In this document: in pieces, positions 1 to 13,693 of the stretch | How positions within the stretch are numbered: the stretch's first letter is position 1 | Layout of the letters: each line of letters opens with the position of its first letter | DNA from: Diphasiastrum complanatum | Taxonomy: Eukaryota; Streptophyta; Lycopodiopsida; Lycopodiales; Lycopodiaceae | DNA length: 64,000 bases | NCBI GenBank assembly: GCA_029204225.1 | Contig: CM055109.1 | Coordinates: 26,418,178-26,482,177 of the forward strand | Direction of reading: 5' to 3' | Position numbers and translations under genes: made by a program | The notes under the pieces: model-generated | What the model saw: the letters and a program-made list of their open reading frames with translations, nothing else | What the model was told of the DNA's origin: nothing | The model's database searches: none

Positions 1-2282
1 GGATTGCTTCTCCATTGCTTAGTCCAACAATCCTTATATCTTTCAAAATCAGAAGCATTGCCTCTACAAATGGGAGCCCAATATTGAACAAGCACTTTCA
101 TGAAGTTTGGTGATGTCTTTTGTTGGTTTACATCCGAAAGGGTAACACCTAGCCAAATTGGATATAGTTTGTCGTTGGGGCGCACCAACACAAATTGGTC
201 TTTATGCACATCAATATGAGGCTTGAATGGCACCTTCGGTTTCTCCTTCAATGGACCACAATAGTGTTCTTCATCTTCCTCTTCTTCATCTTCTATCAAG
301 CTAGTTGGATTGTCAATATTAACATCCATCCATCTCGTCCTAGGCCAAAAACCATCCATCAAATGAGCATGACTCTCAATTATTTCATCTGAATTTAAAA
401 TGTTGATAATATTCTCCCAATATGCAATTACAGGCAAAATAAAATCTCTATAATTTGGATTGACATGTCTATTTTCCATATATTTCTTCCAAAATGAAAT
501 ATGCTTATTTATTCTATCAACAATCATAATTTGGTCCTTGAGGGTCGACAAAAGTGGTAATGCATGAGGATCTCCTTTAGGCAACATTGGACAACTGTTT
601 GTGTCTTGCTTCCATAATTGTATTGCATCTTGTGATTTCCAAATTTTCATTGTAGGATTCATCATGTATTGCATGACAGGAATGTCATCTCTAACGAAAA
701 AACAAAATTGTAGAGGTTTTTTGTGGCCAACCAATGTGTCTCCTGCATCACATAAATAATCTTCAATAAAACCTTTGAAATTTGGTACTTCTTGCATTAA
801 GTATGGTACAAGATGAAGGCATGAACTCTCAATGAACGCATTTGTGAATACACAAGCCGTCAGTAGCTTCTCTGACAGTCTGCTAAACATTGCATCGACA
901 TCTTCATGTGTGTGGCCCACCATTAAGAACCCAACATGTATCATTTCAAAAATGTTCCTTGTTGTAAGAAGGGAGAGAAATGTAAACAGGTATCTATTTT
1001 TGTTCTCGCTACAATTATCAAGTTGTAAGTAGAGAGTTCTTGGCAATGCTTTAAAGTGACCATTTTCACTCAAAGAATGACTTATGTTCATGGGCATATC
1101 TGTGATTTTTGTTAATAAATGTTCTGCTCTGTTTCGTATTTGTTGGTGAAAATCGAATGCATGCCTCACCAATAGTCCTCCAAAAATGGATTGTTGTGGC
1201 ACATCTCTAAAATTGAGATCACCTTTTCCATCCTCATCTGGAAGCTCTAAGTGTCTCAAACATCGTGCTAGTGATCCAATTGTAAAATTTGGATCAGAAG
1301 ACCAATATCCCATTGCAAAATGACCGTATGCACCTTTTCCATGTCCATGTGTTAGCATTCCTGTTAAGGATATAGGGAGTTGCATCACACGACTTAAACT
1401 TTTTGGATGTGGCTCTAGTCGTGGTATGCATGTCTTCATCTGGTCCACTTTGTCATGTATAATGCACAAGTTCTTACTAGGCTCACAACAAGCTTTTTGC
1501 TCCCAAGAATAGTACAAGTTGCGACAACTCATTTGGGCAAGCATATGTTTTCTCCTTTCCATGAATATTCTTGCTCGCTCTCCAACAACCTTTGTGGATT
1601 CTAATCTCATTTTTAATGTCGTGCATATGTCACATTTTGAAAATGGGCTGGATTTGGAAAGACACACCTCTTTGAATACAGTTTTCCAAAGTCTGCTAAA
1701 CGTAGAATGTGATATGTTTTTTAATCCCAGACTTCTGAGTGTCATATTTATTTCTCTCAATATGTCTTGTTGTTTGTGGATGTCCGATAGTACTTGTTGT
1801 GTTTCTCTCTCTCCATCAAAAGTAGTCTTACTCCTATGTGGCATTTGCTTAGCATTGTTATCAACATATTGTTGCACTATTGCCTTTGCCATCTCCACAT
1901 GCTCCCAAGCTCGTCAAATAATTCCTGTGTTTCCATGACATGCCTTCCTAGATCCTTGTTCGTATGCAGCTTTGTACCTGTGAAATGGAGCTTTGTACCA
2001 TGCCCTTGCACAGATCAAGTCTCCCTGGAATGTTATATAAGATGCTCTTTCTTTTCCTTCTTTTTTCTGTGAAGTAAGCAACATGTCATAGACATAAGTA
2101 ATGCAATCTGATGATCTTTGAGCCCAATATTGTCGTCAAGCTTCCTCTATTTGTTTTCTATTGACATGTTGGCAACAATACTTATCACAACAATCTTTAG
2201 TAGCAACTTCATGAATTTTCTTTGTGGACAAAAGATCATGGATTTTGCACTGTGTCTGCTTGTAGTCTTTTTGCGATGTTTG
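1..2282 (-). pseudogene. DUF7869-type transposase-like domain, nonsense-interrupted, runs off left edge
   Basis: In the frame of the exon upstream, this region encodes the series seen in DUF7869 proteins: CCDKYC near 2188-2173; GDLICARAW and HGNTG around 2020-1920; SKCDIC with an ERRK stretch around 1640-1550; a VDQMKT motif near 1440; LQLDNCSENKN; and FLMVGHTHEDVDAMF near 930-880. The Asp-Asn and His-Asp clusters suggest an RNase H-fold transposase or integrase core, which is inference. C-terminal text such as FVLVRPNDKLYPIWLG continues to base 1, so the gene is cut by the window edge. From 3019 to 1 there are no frameshifts, only TGA at 2283, 2136 and 1914. It is either a young pseudogene with CGA-to-TGA decay or, less likely, a recoded gene. 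Confidence 0.7.
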
Positions 2283-3019
2283 TCAATTGACCATTCTATA
2301 TTTTCTCTTTTTCTGACATATTGGAGAGTGTTCTAGCCCCTCAATATCTTTTTGCATTATTTTCAATATTTCTTGAATACCTTTTTCAGTGTGTATATCA
2401 TCTTGATGTTGGCATTCCATACCATCAAAGGATGTTGTATCTAAAAGTGCACTACCATCCTCAAATGTGACTTGTTTGATTGGCCATCTCAAAAGTTGAA
2501 CATTCATGTTCTCCAAGTTGCTACCATCACATGCTAAAGTATTATCCATGTCGGCATGGATTGTGGAGATTGTGACAGCTACATGTTCATCTCCAAGCTC
2601 TTCGAATTCTATAGCCTCATAGGGGAATGCCAACAAGATATATCCCTCAGCTACAATTTTTGTATGATCCAAGGACCAAAGAATCACTTTTTGATTGACC
2701 CATGTATCACGCATTACTATTCCTTTTGTAGCATCTTTTTGGCTACTACTTGAGCCCACAAATGAAGCACAAATATTTTGTTTGTCCCACATGACAAACG
2801 ATCCAATTGCCTCTTCCAACACTGATGCATCACCAGTTAAATATGGCAATAAAACATTGCTGATAATCACTTTCTCAACAACAATTGACACTCTATTTTC
2901 TCCAAGAGTGACAAAATGGCACTTCATAGCAGGATCAATAGAGTGGACACTCCCTTCACGGACCACTTTGACATGAACAAGCAAAATCACATTGTCTCTT
3001 TCTTGTATCTCAAAAATTC
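2283..3019 (-). CDS. Tnp1-like N-terminal exon of a transposase-like gene
   Basis: This exon opens at a clear splice acceptor, a pyrimidine run ending TTTTTTCAG just right of 3019, and reads about 245 codons. It holds two tandem repeats of one module. The first runs from REGSVHSIDP to the Trp of SFVMWDKQN; the second from VAEGYILLAF to LLRWPIKQV. Each has an EG-(V/I) start, a central LG(E/D) followed by a beta-strand, and a Trp near its end. This resembles the plant Tnp1/En-Spm (Transposase_23) domain, known from plant transposon-related proteins; its biochemical role is unclear. The frame closes at TGA 2283-2285, but the same frame continues into the DUF7869-type region, so the two are probably one gene. 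First exon and promoter were not found. Tnp1 assignment is moderate. Confidence 0.55.
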
Positions 3020-3730
<711 letters not shown>

Positions 3731-3867
3731 CATGGATCATATTTGTCAAATATATAATTGACTAGATGATCTCTTCAATTCAAGCTCCAGTAGTTGATAT
3801 ATGTGTTGAGTTTAGAAGAGAATACATAAGGTGATTTCGAGTGAGAGAGATAGAAAGAGCTCTCATT

Positions 3868-3904
3868 CATGGATCTTGACGAATGTTGTTCGTCAAGATC
3901 CATG
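3868..3904. repeat. Perfect 37-bp hairpin with core TTGACGAA...TTCGTCAA
   Basis: Two 16-bp arms, CATGGATCTTGACGAA and its exact complement, flank the 5-nt centre TGTTG. A weaker copy lies at 3985-4014. The same core recurs at 20735-20755, 20905-20925, 21077-21097 and 21181-21201. It sits about 850 bp upstream of the DUF7869 exon. Each arm contains a W-box-like TTGAC and a TGACG bZIP-type core, so a protein-binding site is possible; it may equally be part of a repeat family. Confidence 0.8.
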
Positions 3905-6900
3905 TTTCAACATATGATTTTTATGCGTATTTGAGTTTGTAACAATGTGCATGTGGACATATTCATGAGATTGCTTTGGTTCATAGATCTTGACAAATGA
4001 GGTCTATCAAGATCATTAATTGGTGTCATAGCCACGATTAGACACATGATTTTATTCAAGGCCTCCAATTGAAAGCCCATCATTCAACTAGTAATAACGC
4101 ATCTCGAACTTAGTCTTTCCATCGCAATATGTCATGAACATTGGCAAAAAAAATTCCTCCAAATGGACTAAAAATATATACGATAACATTTTGCAAAGAA
4201 AACTTTAATATATACAAAATTTAACAAAGACAATTTATTATATGCTAAACAACTACATTTTCATAATACGAGTAATTATTAGCTAATTTAATATTATCTT
4301 AATTTAAAGACCCTTTTTTTTTGTATACTGAGTTACACAATTAGTAGGTTATACATTCTAGCAATGCCATCTGAGCAACGTCAAGCGAGGAGCAAGCTCC
4401 CAAGATGTCGCTACGTAGTGGCTAGGTTTCGAGTATGTGCCTTGCTGGTCATAGTCAACAACTCCACCCACACATTGTGTTGCAATGGAAAAGACTTATT
4501 TTAGACAGTTGCTTTAGCAAATGTAGACATAGTTCTCTTTACCGATTTGTATGATGCATATGCTCCTCACTAAGCATATTATAATTTCCTACAATTATCA
4601 ATGAATTGTTATTTGATCTGTTCAATTGTTTTTTTATGTTGCTTTTAGATTTGTGAGTGATAATATGATTATTTAGCTTTTGTTTGGGAATTGATACGAT
4701 ATTGACAATAGGAGCCTTCAATCGTTTTGTGTATAAATCAATGGATCGAATGACTGATTGAGTGAGGTCAGGCTACTTTTGATCCCTCTCAAGTATAATT
4801 GTTTTAGGGTTTTTGTCTTGCTAGATGGAAGATGATGCATTGCGCATTGTTGCTACTACATTCTGCTACATTCGGAATGGTTTTGAGTTTAGGGCTTAGG
4901 CATGTGTTTAGGATTTTCAATGTGGATGTTGATGCCAAGTGGATGACTATTGTGGGGAGGTACGAGCATGGGGTTGTAGAACAAGATAAACTAGTAATAT
5001 ATCAATTGGATATGTATATAAGCAAGAAAGGAAAGGGCCTTGGAAATCTATGAGTAATTTATTTGCAAGTTTAGTGAGTTTAGAGTTTAGGGTAGTAATT
5101 CAAAAAAGGTAGCACATAGTTTAGGGTCTAAAGTTTAGTGTTCATGGTTAAAGATTTAGGATTTAGGGTTTATGATCAAGTCCTTTTTACATTTTCGTGT
5201 CTAATAATTGATTTGAAACATCATTCATATGTGGTAATTATTTCATTCTACAGGTACCTCTTCACTAGTGTGATTTTTTTAACTTGAAAAGCAAGCTCTA
5301 ACAAAAATTCTTTAAACATAACCATAGATGGTAATTTGGGTTTACCAAAAGAAGCATTCACAATTTTGTTACAAGGAAATTTTTCAATATGAAGGTCATT
5401 TTAGGCACTACGGGTCACTTCAAATAAGTCTACGAAAACTTTCGGCTCATTGAAAGTTGTACATAGAATTATTCAACAACTAAGCTGTTTGACATGTAAA
5501 TTGCCTCGGAACGACATTTTGGACACCTGTGTTTTGGAACACGGGAACACTGTTCCAAAAAAAAAACTGTGATTTTTTTTTTATCACGGGCGAGGACAAA
5601 TTTCATAGGTAGGCCATTGCTACAACCTTCTTTCCACTGTTCTAAGAATACTCTTATCAACATAATGATAAATTTGGCTTCAACAAATGATTTAGGTAGG
5701 AGTAATTATTCGATTTGGGAAGCAAATGAGATGATTCGGCATTTTAAATCTCTTTAAAATTTTGCTCAAATAATTTGCATGATTCAAGCAAATCTCATCT
5801 TATATTTAAGTATATGGTGTATTTAAAACTGAATGGTGCTTAAATATATTGTAACAGCTTTGAATAAGGAATACCAACATAAAATATTTTTGTGCATAGT
5901 TGTTTGATAGCTTTCTAATCTACCTCAAAACAAGATGCAAAGTAATTAAAACATTACTTAATGAAAATTCCAATTTCATAGATATCTGGAAATGTTAAGA
6001 GAAGCACTAACATAAGTCATGACTAATTCAAAATAATGAAAACCTCAACTTCATGGATATCTGGAAATGTTAAGAGAAGCAGTAACATAAGTCATGACTA
6101 GTTCAAAATAATTGGATTTATCAATATGAATATATAATTCTACTAATGACTAGTCCATTTATAGAAACATTAATATAAATCACGACTCCATATTAGCTAA
6201 ATTTATCAATATTAACAAGATAATTTATCAATTATCTTGATTGACAAAAAATTAACAATATATATTGATATTTTAAATGTGTAATAATGAAACAAACATT
6301 AGTTTATATTATTAGCCCCATATGACAAAAAAAACAAAAAACATCATAAATTACTATCATCAATATCAATATAAAAAAATGCAATTCAGGGTCACAAAAA
6401 TCATTTATTACTTTGATAATCTTCCTACTCATACACAAAATATAAAAAGAAATGCATAATTGCAATATACTTGAATTTTGAAAATAACTATTCACATTGC
6501 ATCAATTTCTAGACAATGACATTTTGTATCTTCAAGAAAATTACTATCAATTTGGCAAAGCCCGCGATATACCACAACATTATTGTTGAAATCATACATT
6601 CTATAATTTGAAATTTTAATTGTCAAAAGCCTCTAAAATTCTCACAAAGTTAAAATAGAAGTCATAATATTCAATATACTAAACTATTTTCAAGTGTAAG
6701 AAGACTTTTTGTTTTATTGTTAAAAATTTTGATCTATAGTAAACTCGAAAATATGATTTCATCTTTTGTAGACTCAGATTATTTTTTGAAAGTTCTTGTG
6801 CTATAAAACTATTGGATAAAGTTGAAATATAATAAACACATATCAATGTCAACATGTACACAAACCTTTTAGAAAAAATTAATTCTATATCAAGCTCTTG

Positions 6901-7565
6901 TAACTAGGTTGAATGTAGAAATCATGAGACACATATATTGTGATTCTTGGTGCCCAGTGACTGGTCTTGGAAAGTGTCTGTATGAAAGGATGGGACATAA
7001 ACCTAGCCAAATTGAAGATTGAAAAAGGAGAAACTTAATTGTAGTGTGGCCATATCGAGTGTTCAGGAAGAGTCATAAAGAAGCTTCTCAAGCATACAAG
7101 GATGGTTCCATTGTTTTGCATAGACAATATCCTCTAGTAGCTATACCTACATTATAATAATGTGCTAGAAGTGGGGCTTGAAAGGATGTTTGGTTCTTTT
7201 TGTTGTTTGAGGAGGTACATATATGGATCTTGGATTTGAAGTGGTAGAAAGCCGATGATAGGCTTCAAATGCTTTATATGCACCACTTTGGAGATCGAGA
7301 TCACAAAGCACAAATTTAAGTTGGTTAATTCAAAGAGGAAAGTTCTGAAGTGACCAAAAAGCTTCATCTAGCAAAAAAATAGAAGCATGACTAGTTGAAT
7401 TGTGATATCAATAAACAGTACACTGTAACAGAAAATGTGATCACCAAAAAAAATGTTGAAACCAATCAACTTCTTCAAAGTTTGGAGTCGAACGTCATTT
7501 CAAATGTCAACGGCAAGGGGGGAAAATGGTAAAATTACATAAAAGTTTGTAAGTACCTATCAACA
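3905..7565. other. AT-rich spacer without recognisable genes
   Basis: No reading frame here shows a known domain or splice structure. The spacer holds a 75-bp tandem duplication and scattered TTTAGGG-like words around 4800-5175 (for example GTTTAGGG near 5070-5165). These are too degenerate and spaced to be a telomeric array. Confidence 0.6.
5961..6115. repeat. 75-bp tandem duplication
   Basis: The segment starting GATATCTGGAAATGTTAAGA at 5981 is repeated from 6056 with a few substitutions, including shared words such as GTCATGACTA. Two copies only. Confidence 0.85.
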
Positions 7566-8095
7566 TGATGAATCAGCTCCTGCAGGCGCCAATTTGTTCT
7601 TGCAAATTTGCTCCTCACAGTTCCAATAAGCTCCTACGCTCCTGCAAATCTGCTCCTCACAGTTCCAATAAGCTCCTATTGACTCCAATCACCTCCTGCA
7701 AACTCAAATCATCTCCTGCATACTCCAATCGGCTCCTGCAAATCTGCTTTTAACATTGGCATGCTGAAAGAAGCCTGAAATGTGTTGTGGGATGCTTGAA
7801 ATGCATTTTGGGATGGTGATGGAAGCTTGAAATGCACTGTGAGATGGTGAAAGAGGCCTGAAATGTGCTATGGGGAGGTGAAAATGGCCTGGGATCCACT
7901 ATGGGATGGTGAGGGAATCAAGAAATGCACTGTGGGTTGTGAAGGAGGCCTGAAACCTGCTGTGGATGGTGAAGGCGGGCTGAAATCCATTGTGGATAGA
8001 GAAGGAGGCCAGCTGATCTCTGCGATGGTGAAGGGAGAGTGAGCAAGTGCAGCTGATCTCTGCGATGGTGAAGGGAGAGCACCGAATGAGGAGCG
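7566..8095. repeat. Degenerate minisatellite, two motif types
   Basis: The left part (to about 7750) repeats variants of CTCCTGCAAATCTGCTCC and CAGTTCCAATAAGCTCCT. The right part (about 7770-8095) repeats a 30-40 bp purine-rich unit of the form GGCCTGAAATGYRCTRTGGGATGGTGAA. A near-identical pair of AGCTGATCTCTGCGATGGTG sits at 8011 and 8052. Reading frames here are by-products of the repeat. Confidence 0.75.
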
Positions 8096-8113
8096 TGAGC
8101 AGAAATGAGGAGC

Positions 8114-8278
<165 letters not shown>

Positions 8279-8398
8279 TTCTTTTTGGAATTTGGGGAGG
8301 GCGACCCCACAACCATGCCAACCTTTTTTTAGATAAGTTTTTTAAAAATGATGAGTTTGACCCGCACTGCACAATCCCATGGGCCGTGGCAAATGTAC

Positions 8399-9090
8399 TG
8401 TGAAAAATTACCTACATTGGCAAATCTAGCCATGTAGAATATTGTACATTTTGTCAATATTGTTTGTTGGTTACTTCAATGGCCAAAGTGCCACTTGTAC
8501 ATACACACCTAAAGTAGGTTACCACGAGTCAAGAGGAGTGGTTGTGTCTATTTGGTAGTGATTCCTACTTTGTAGGATCTAGACCATGATTTATGATGAG
8601 ATTTGTACCTACCATGCACCTACCAAACATGACTCTTGGATCTAGGCTAGGGTTTTCACATTAGGGCAAGAAAGTGGAGTCTACTTCCTTATTACATGCT
8701 GGATTTTCACCTAACTTTGCAAAGGAAGTGTGTTTTACTATGTATTCCCATTCTCCATAGTGAGAAGATAGAAACTTTTTGGAGCCTCAAGGAGAAACTC
8801 AAGTTTCCTCTCATTGTATGGTGATTACTCTATTTTTCCAATGAAACCCAGCTTTGGCACTTTGTAAACATTGTCTACAGGCCGTACTACAACCTTATTT
8901 CCACACGTGTGGAGTTGGATTATGCTAATTGATCAATGCTTTGATTGTCTCTACTTGTTTCCTATCAAGCTGCTAAACTAGATCTTGTTATCTGATGACT
9001 AGTTTCTGATAGATTGTTTAACAAGCATACAATCACCTTGTGGATCATTCAAAGATCCATTTATGGTCCTTAGTACTGTACTTTTCACAT
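8399..9090 (+). repeat. 5' LTR of Copia element A
   Basis: 692 bp, starts TGTGAA and ends TTCACA (6-bp terminal inverted repeat with TG...CA ends). It carries 12 bp near 8615 that the 3' LTR lacks, through a short direct repeat around ACCTACCA. Confidence 0.95.
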
Positions 9091-9102
9091 GGTATCAGAG
9101 CC
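9091..9102 (+). promoter_or_regulatory. Primer binding site, initiator tRNA-Met type
   Basis: TGGTATCAGAGC directly follows the 5' LTR and is complementary to the 3' end of plant initiator tRNA-Met. It primes minus-strand DNA synthesis. Confidence 0.93.
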
Positions 9103-9720
9103 AAGTACAAGGCCATTGATATGTGTCTGAATCTAATCCAGTTTTAGCAGGTTTTGGTGCAAAAAGCTAGTATTGGAAGGGCGAGCTGGTATCCAGGTTT
9201 TGGTGAGGGGATTTGATCCCAAAATTTTTCAGGATCAAAATCCATACTGTTCACACGTGTGGGCATCTCTGAACCAGCATTTAATAACCCATATTCATTG
9301 GATCATAGAAAATTCATCTGGTGTCAGTTTGATGTAATTTTTGGTGCAAATCCTAGAATAAGCTACCAAGATCACTTGCCATTGATTAGTTTTGAATTTG
9401 TTTCATGAAAACTAATTAATCTAGGCTGATTTCAGACCTTCTTAAAGTGAAAACCAGGTCTTGAAAGTACATCAAAGTGAATGAGAGAGATAGAGTCAGT
9501 TTTTGTCCAAGAATAGCCAAGATTGGCAAGATTTGCTTGAGTGTAGTTTTCATCTCATCTTATCTTCATTCCAGCTTGTGAGGGAGTGATAGAACTATGA
9601 TTACAAATCCATTTGTTGGATTAGAAGTCAACATTTGAGTGAAACACTGCAAGTTAGAAACCTTTGTGAGTTTCAAGTACAAACAAATCTATATCTTGTG
9701 TGTAGAATCTTGCTAGTAAG

Positions 9721-12700
9721 ATGGGATCAGTGGGAGCCTACCTTCTAGAAGCTAGTGAGAGGTTAAATTCTACCAATTATGCTATTTGGGAAGTGAGGAT
9801 GGAGTCACTAATGGTGCTCCAGGATCTTTATGAGTTTCTAATAGATGATGAAGATGAACCTCTAGGTGCATAGGAATTAGTGAGATACAAGAAGAGGTCT
9901 AGGCTTGCACTTCACTGTATTAAGATGAATGTAAGCAATGATCTTTTAAGGGAAGTATCATCATGTAAGAGTGCTAAAGAGGCTTGGGAATCTTTAAAAT
10001 CTATCTATGAGTCTAGTAACATTTCGAGGGTTCTCATGCTTAGGAATCAGATTCTACAAAGCATGAAGAGGAGTGATGAGAGTGCACAAGATTATGTGCT
10101 AAGAATCAAGTCTCTTAATAGGGAGTTAGCTTCCATTGGAGAGAAGATTCAAGATAGTGAGCTTGTTCAGATTGTCCTAAATGGTCTAGGGAGTGGCTTT
10201 ACAAATTTGGTCCAAAGCTTTGCAATCCAAGACACTTTGCCTACTATAGAAAAGCTACACAATGTATTAGTAGCTGAAGAGTGTAAGATGTTGCATACCA
10301 ATGCAAGAATGAATGCTATTTCTCTGCAGGATGGTGATGAGAAAGCTAATTTCTCATTCAAAAGCAAGAAGAAGACCAATGGCAAGAAGAAGCACTTCAA
10401 GGAGACCAAGGAGGAGGATGAGGCTTCAAGCTCAAAGGGCAAGATCAAAGACAAGTCCAAATACAAATGTTTTTTCTGTGGAAAGAAAGGACATTTTGCA
10501 TTAGAATGTCTCAAGAAGAAGAAGGCACAAGAGAGCAAATAAAGCAACATTGCACATCAGGAGGAAGAGGAGGATGAAGAGTCATCCTTGATGGTTTTTA
10601 ACAAACCACCATCATCCAAGAGCAACACCAATGATTCTTGGTGGATTGATAGTGGGGCAAGATATCAAAAGGACATATTCTCCACCTTACTTTCTTACAA
10701 TGACTTACATAGATCAATCTATACTGCAAGTAGTCATGAATGTAAGATAAGTGGAATAGGAACAATTCCTTTGTATGTGGGATCATCCAAAAGGATGAAT
10801 CTAGATAATGTTCTTAATGTTCCTAAGTTAACCAAGAATTTGCTTAGTGTTGGCTAGTTAATGGATAATGGCCTAGATGTACAATTTAAACATGGAGTTT
10901 GTTCCATCCTTAGAAATGATGAATGTATAGCCAAAGGCTTTAAGCAAGGTAGATTGTTTAAGCTTGATGCTAATATTGCAGTGGAGAGTGTTAACTTGGC
11001 AAAGGTGGAGCTATCAAAGGTGGAACTGTGGCACAAAAGGTTGGGCCACCCCAACTACAAAGCCATGGAATCTATGGCTACAAAGGAGCTTGCAGTTGGA
11101 CTCCCCAAGCATTTGTCAAAGTGTGGGAAGAGATGTGAAGCATGCAGCCTCTCAAAGGCTCACAAACTACCCTTCTCAAGATCTACATCAAGATCAAACT
11201 CCCCTCTTGAACTCATCCACTCGGACGTTCATAGTTTTTCACATGAGTCTAATGGTGGTGCCAAGTACTATGTAATCTTCATTGATGACTATTCTAGATT
11301 TTGTTGGATGTACCTCTTGTCTAGCAAATCAATGGTGTTTGATTCTTTTGTAAAGTTCAAGACTTTGGTAGAAAATCAACTTAGTACCAAGATTAAGGTA
11401 TTAAGGAGTGATAATGGAGGTGAATATATCTCCAATAAGTTGATTGACTTTTGTAGTTCTAATGGCTTAAAGAGGGAGTTGTCATGTCCATACACCCCTC
11501 AACAAAATGGAGTGAGTGAGAGAAGAAATAGATCTCTTTGTGAGTGTTCTAAGGCCTTAAGGCTAGATGCTTCTCTATCCAAACCATTTTGGGGTGAAGC
11601 AATAACTTGTGCTAACTATTTGTGCAATAGATTGCCAAACCAAGCCATTGGAAGAATCACACCATTTGAAGCTCTATTTGGAGAGAAGCCCAATCTCAAA
11701 GATCTCAAAGTTTTTGGATCCACTTGCTATGTACACCAATCCTTGGATAAGAGAAGGAAGGATGATGCAACATCCATCAAAGGCATCTTTGTGGGATATG
11801 GTGAGAATAGCAAAGGTTATAGAGTCTTCAATCCCATCACTAGCAAGGTGATAGTGAGTAGGGATGTTATTTTTTATGAAGGACAAGCTTGTGATTTGGA
11901 TGATAATGCTACTAATCATCTTGATGCCCAGGATCATGCTAGGATGGAGGAGGGGCTTCCAAGTGAAGAAGAACTTGAGGATCCACCTCAAGATGCAAGA
12001 ACTCCAAGAACTCCAAGAAGATCTACAAGGGCAAGATCCGAGCCATTGAGGCTCACCTATGATGGTCAAGGTGATCAAAGGGAAGGCTCATCATCTTTCA
12101 CATCTTACACCTTTCTTACTTCAATGTTAGATGAGCCAACATGCTATGAAGATGCTTGTAAGTCTAAAAGTTGGATGGATACTATGCAAGTAGAGTATGA
12201 TGCTCTTATTGAGAATCATACTTGGGATCTTGTGGATCTTCCTCAAGGGAAGAAACCTCTTGATTGCAAGTGGGTGTTTAGATTGAAGTATAATCAAGAT
12301 GGATCAATAAGCAAGCATAAATCTAGGCTTGTTTGCCAAAGGTTTTTTACAAACCAAAGGCATTGACTATGATGAGACTTTTGCTCCTGTGGCTAAGCTT
12401 GTTACTATCAAGTTGATCATTAGTCTTGCTACAACCTTCAATTGGGAGCTATTCCAACTTGACTTCACAAATGCATTCCTCAATGGTTATTTGGAGGAAG
12501 AGATCTACATGAGGCAACCCGAGGGCTTCATCAAGGCAAAGCATGAAGGAAAGGTGTGTTTTTTGAAGAAGAGCCTTTATGGGCTCAAGCAAGCACCTAG
12601 AGCATGGTACTCTAGGCTAAACTCTTTTCTCATTTCCATCAATTTTGTAATGAGTGCCTATGATCCATCATTGTATATAAGTTTTCATGATGGCATGATC

Positions 12701-13618
12701 ATTATTCTTGTTTTGTATGTAGATGACATTATCTTGAGTGGAAATTATCTAGATGGAATTAGAGATGTAAAAATTGCTTTAGCAAAAGAGTTTAAGATGG
12801 TAGATCTCGGCCTATTGAGCTTCATTCTTGGACTAGAGGTTATTAGAGGATGTGATTTTAGCTTCATTTGTCAATCTAAATATGCTACATCCATCCTAGA
12901 TAGATTTGGAATGAAGAATTGTAAAGGCATTGAGACACCAATGGAGCAACATGTAAAAGCATCTATTGGTTGTGATGAAGCATCCTTTGAGGACATCACA
13001 TTATATAGAAGGCTTATTGGCTCCTTGATCTATTTAACTATAACTAGACCTGATCTTAGTTATAGTGTTGGAAAGTTAAGCCAATTCATGCAAAGTCCTC
13101 TAGTTTCACATTGGAAGATGGCCAAAAGGGTTCTTAGATACATTTCATTCACTAAGAATTTTGGTATTTTGTATAGAGGAACTAATCTTGGCTTAAGAGC
13201 CTATAGTGACTCGAATTTTGCAGGTGACAAAGTGGATAGAAGATCAACAAGTGACTTTGCCACCTTTCTATGTGATGGAGTAGTATCATGGCTTTCCAAA
13301 AAGCAAGATACCATTTCCCTATCTTCCACAGAATCCGAATACAAGACCTTGACATCAACATGCAAGGAGGTCTTGTGGCTCAAAAGGCTATTGGTGGAGC
13401 TTCATGTCATGGAGGAGGAGATCCCTATCATCTATTGTGACAACCAATCAGCCCAATCACTTGCAACTAATTCTACATTCCATGCAAGGAGCAAACACAT
13501 CGAAATTGCTCATCATTTCGTGAGGGAAAAAGTGCAAGCTAAAGAGATCAAGCTCCAACACGTGCCATCATCAAGTTGCTTGGCTGATTTGTTTACTAAA
13601 CCTTTACCTAAAGATTAA
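9721..13618 (+). pseudogene. Copia element A gag-pol polyprotein, broken
   Basis: Translation would start at ATG 9721 (MGSVGAYLLEASERL), typical of UBN2/Copia Gag. In order: Gag helical region; zinc knuckle C-X2-C-X4-H-X4-C at 10468-10509; protease DSG near 10645-10655; integrase HHCC zinc domain (WHKRLGHP, CEAC, about 11028-11150); integrase core with SDVHS, FIDDYSR, LRSDNGGEY and the NGVSERRNR region where the catalytic Glu lies; RT with YVDD near 12715; RNase H with STESEY near 13325; final TAA at 13616. Defects are stops at 9871 (TAG), 10540 (TAA) and 10855 (TAG) and a frameshift near 12335 at a T run inside the RT N-terminus. The protease site reads DSGARYQK instead of the usual DSGAS-HM. 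Confidence 0.93.
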
Positions 13619-13693
13619 TTTGTCAAGCTTAGATCTTCAATTGGAGTTATTGATAAAAGCATTGTGATCTCCAAGGCTAGATTTGAGGAGGAG

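Noticed and set aside
1-3019. Altered nuclear genetic code with UGA as sense
   Set aside because: Other genes in the window end at or are broken by ordinary stops of all three types, and land plants use the standard nuclear code; local decay is simpler.
4800-5175. TTTAGGG-like words suggesting interstitial telomere sequence
   Set aside because: Only scattered degenerate copies separated by unrelated bases; no array.
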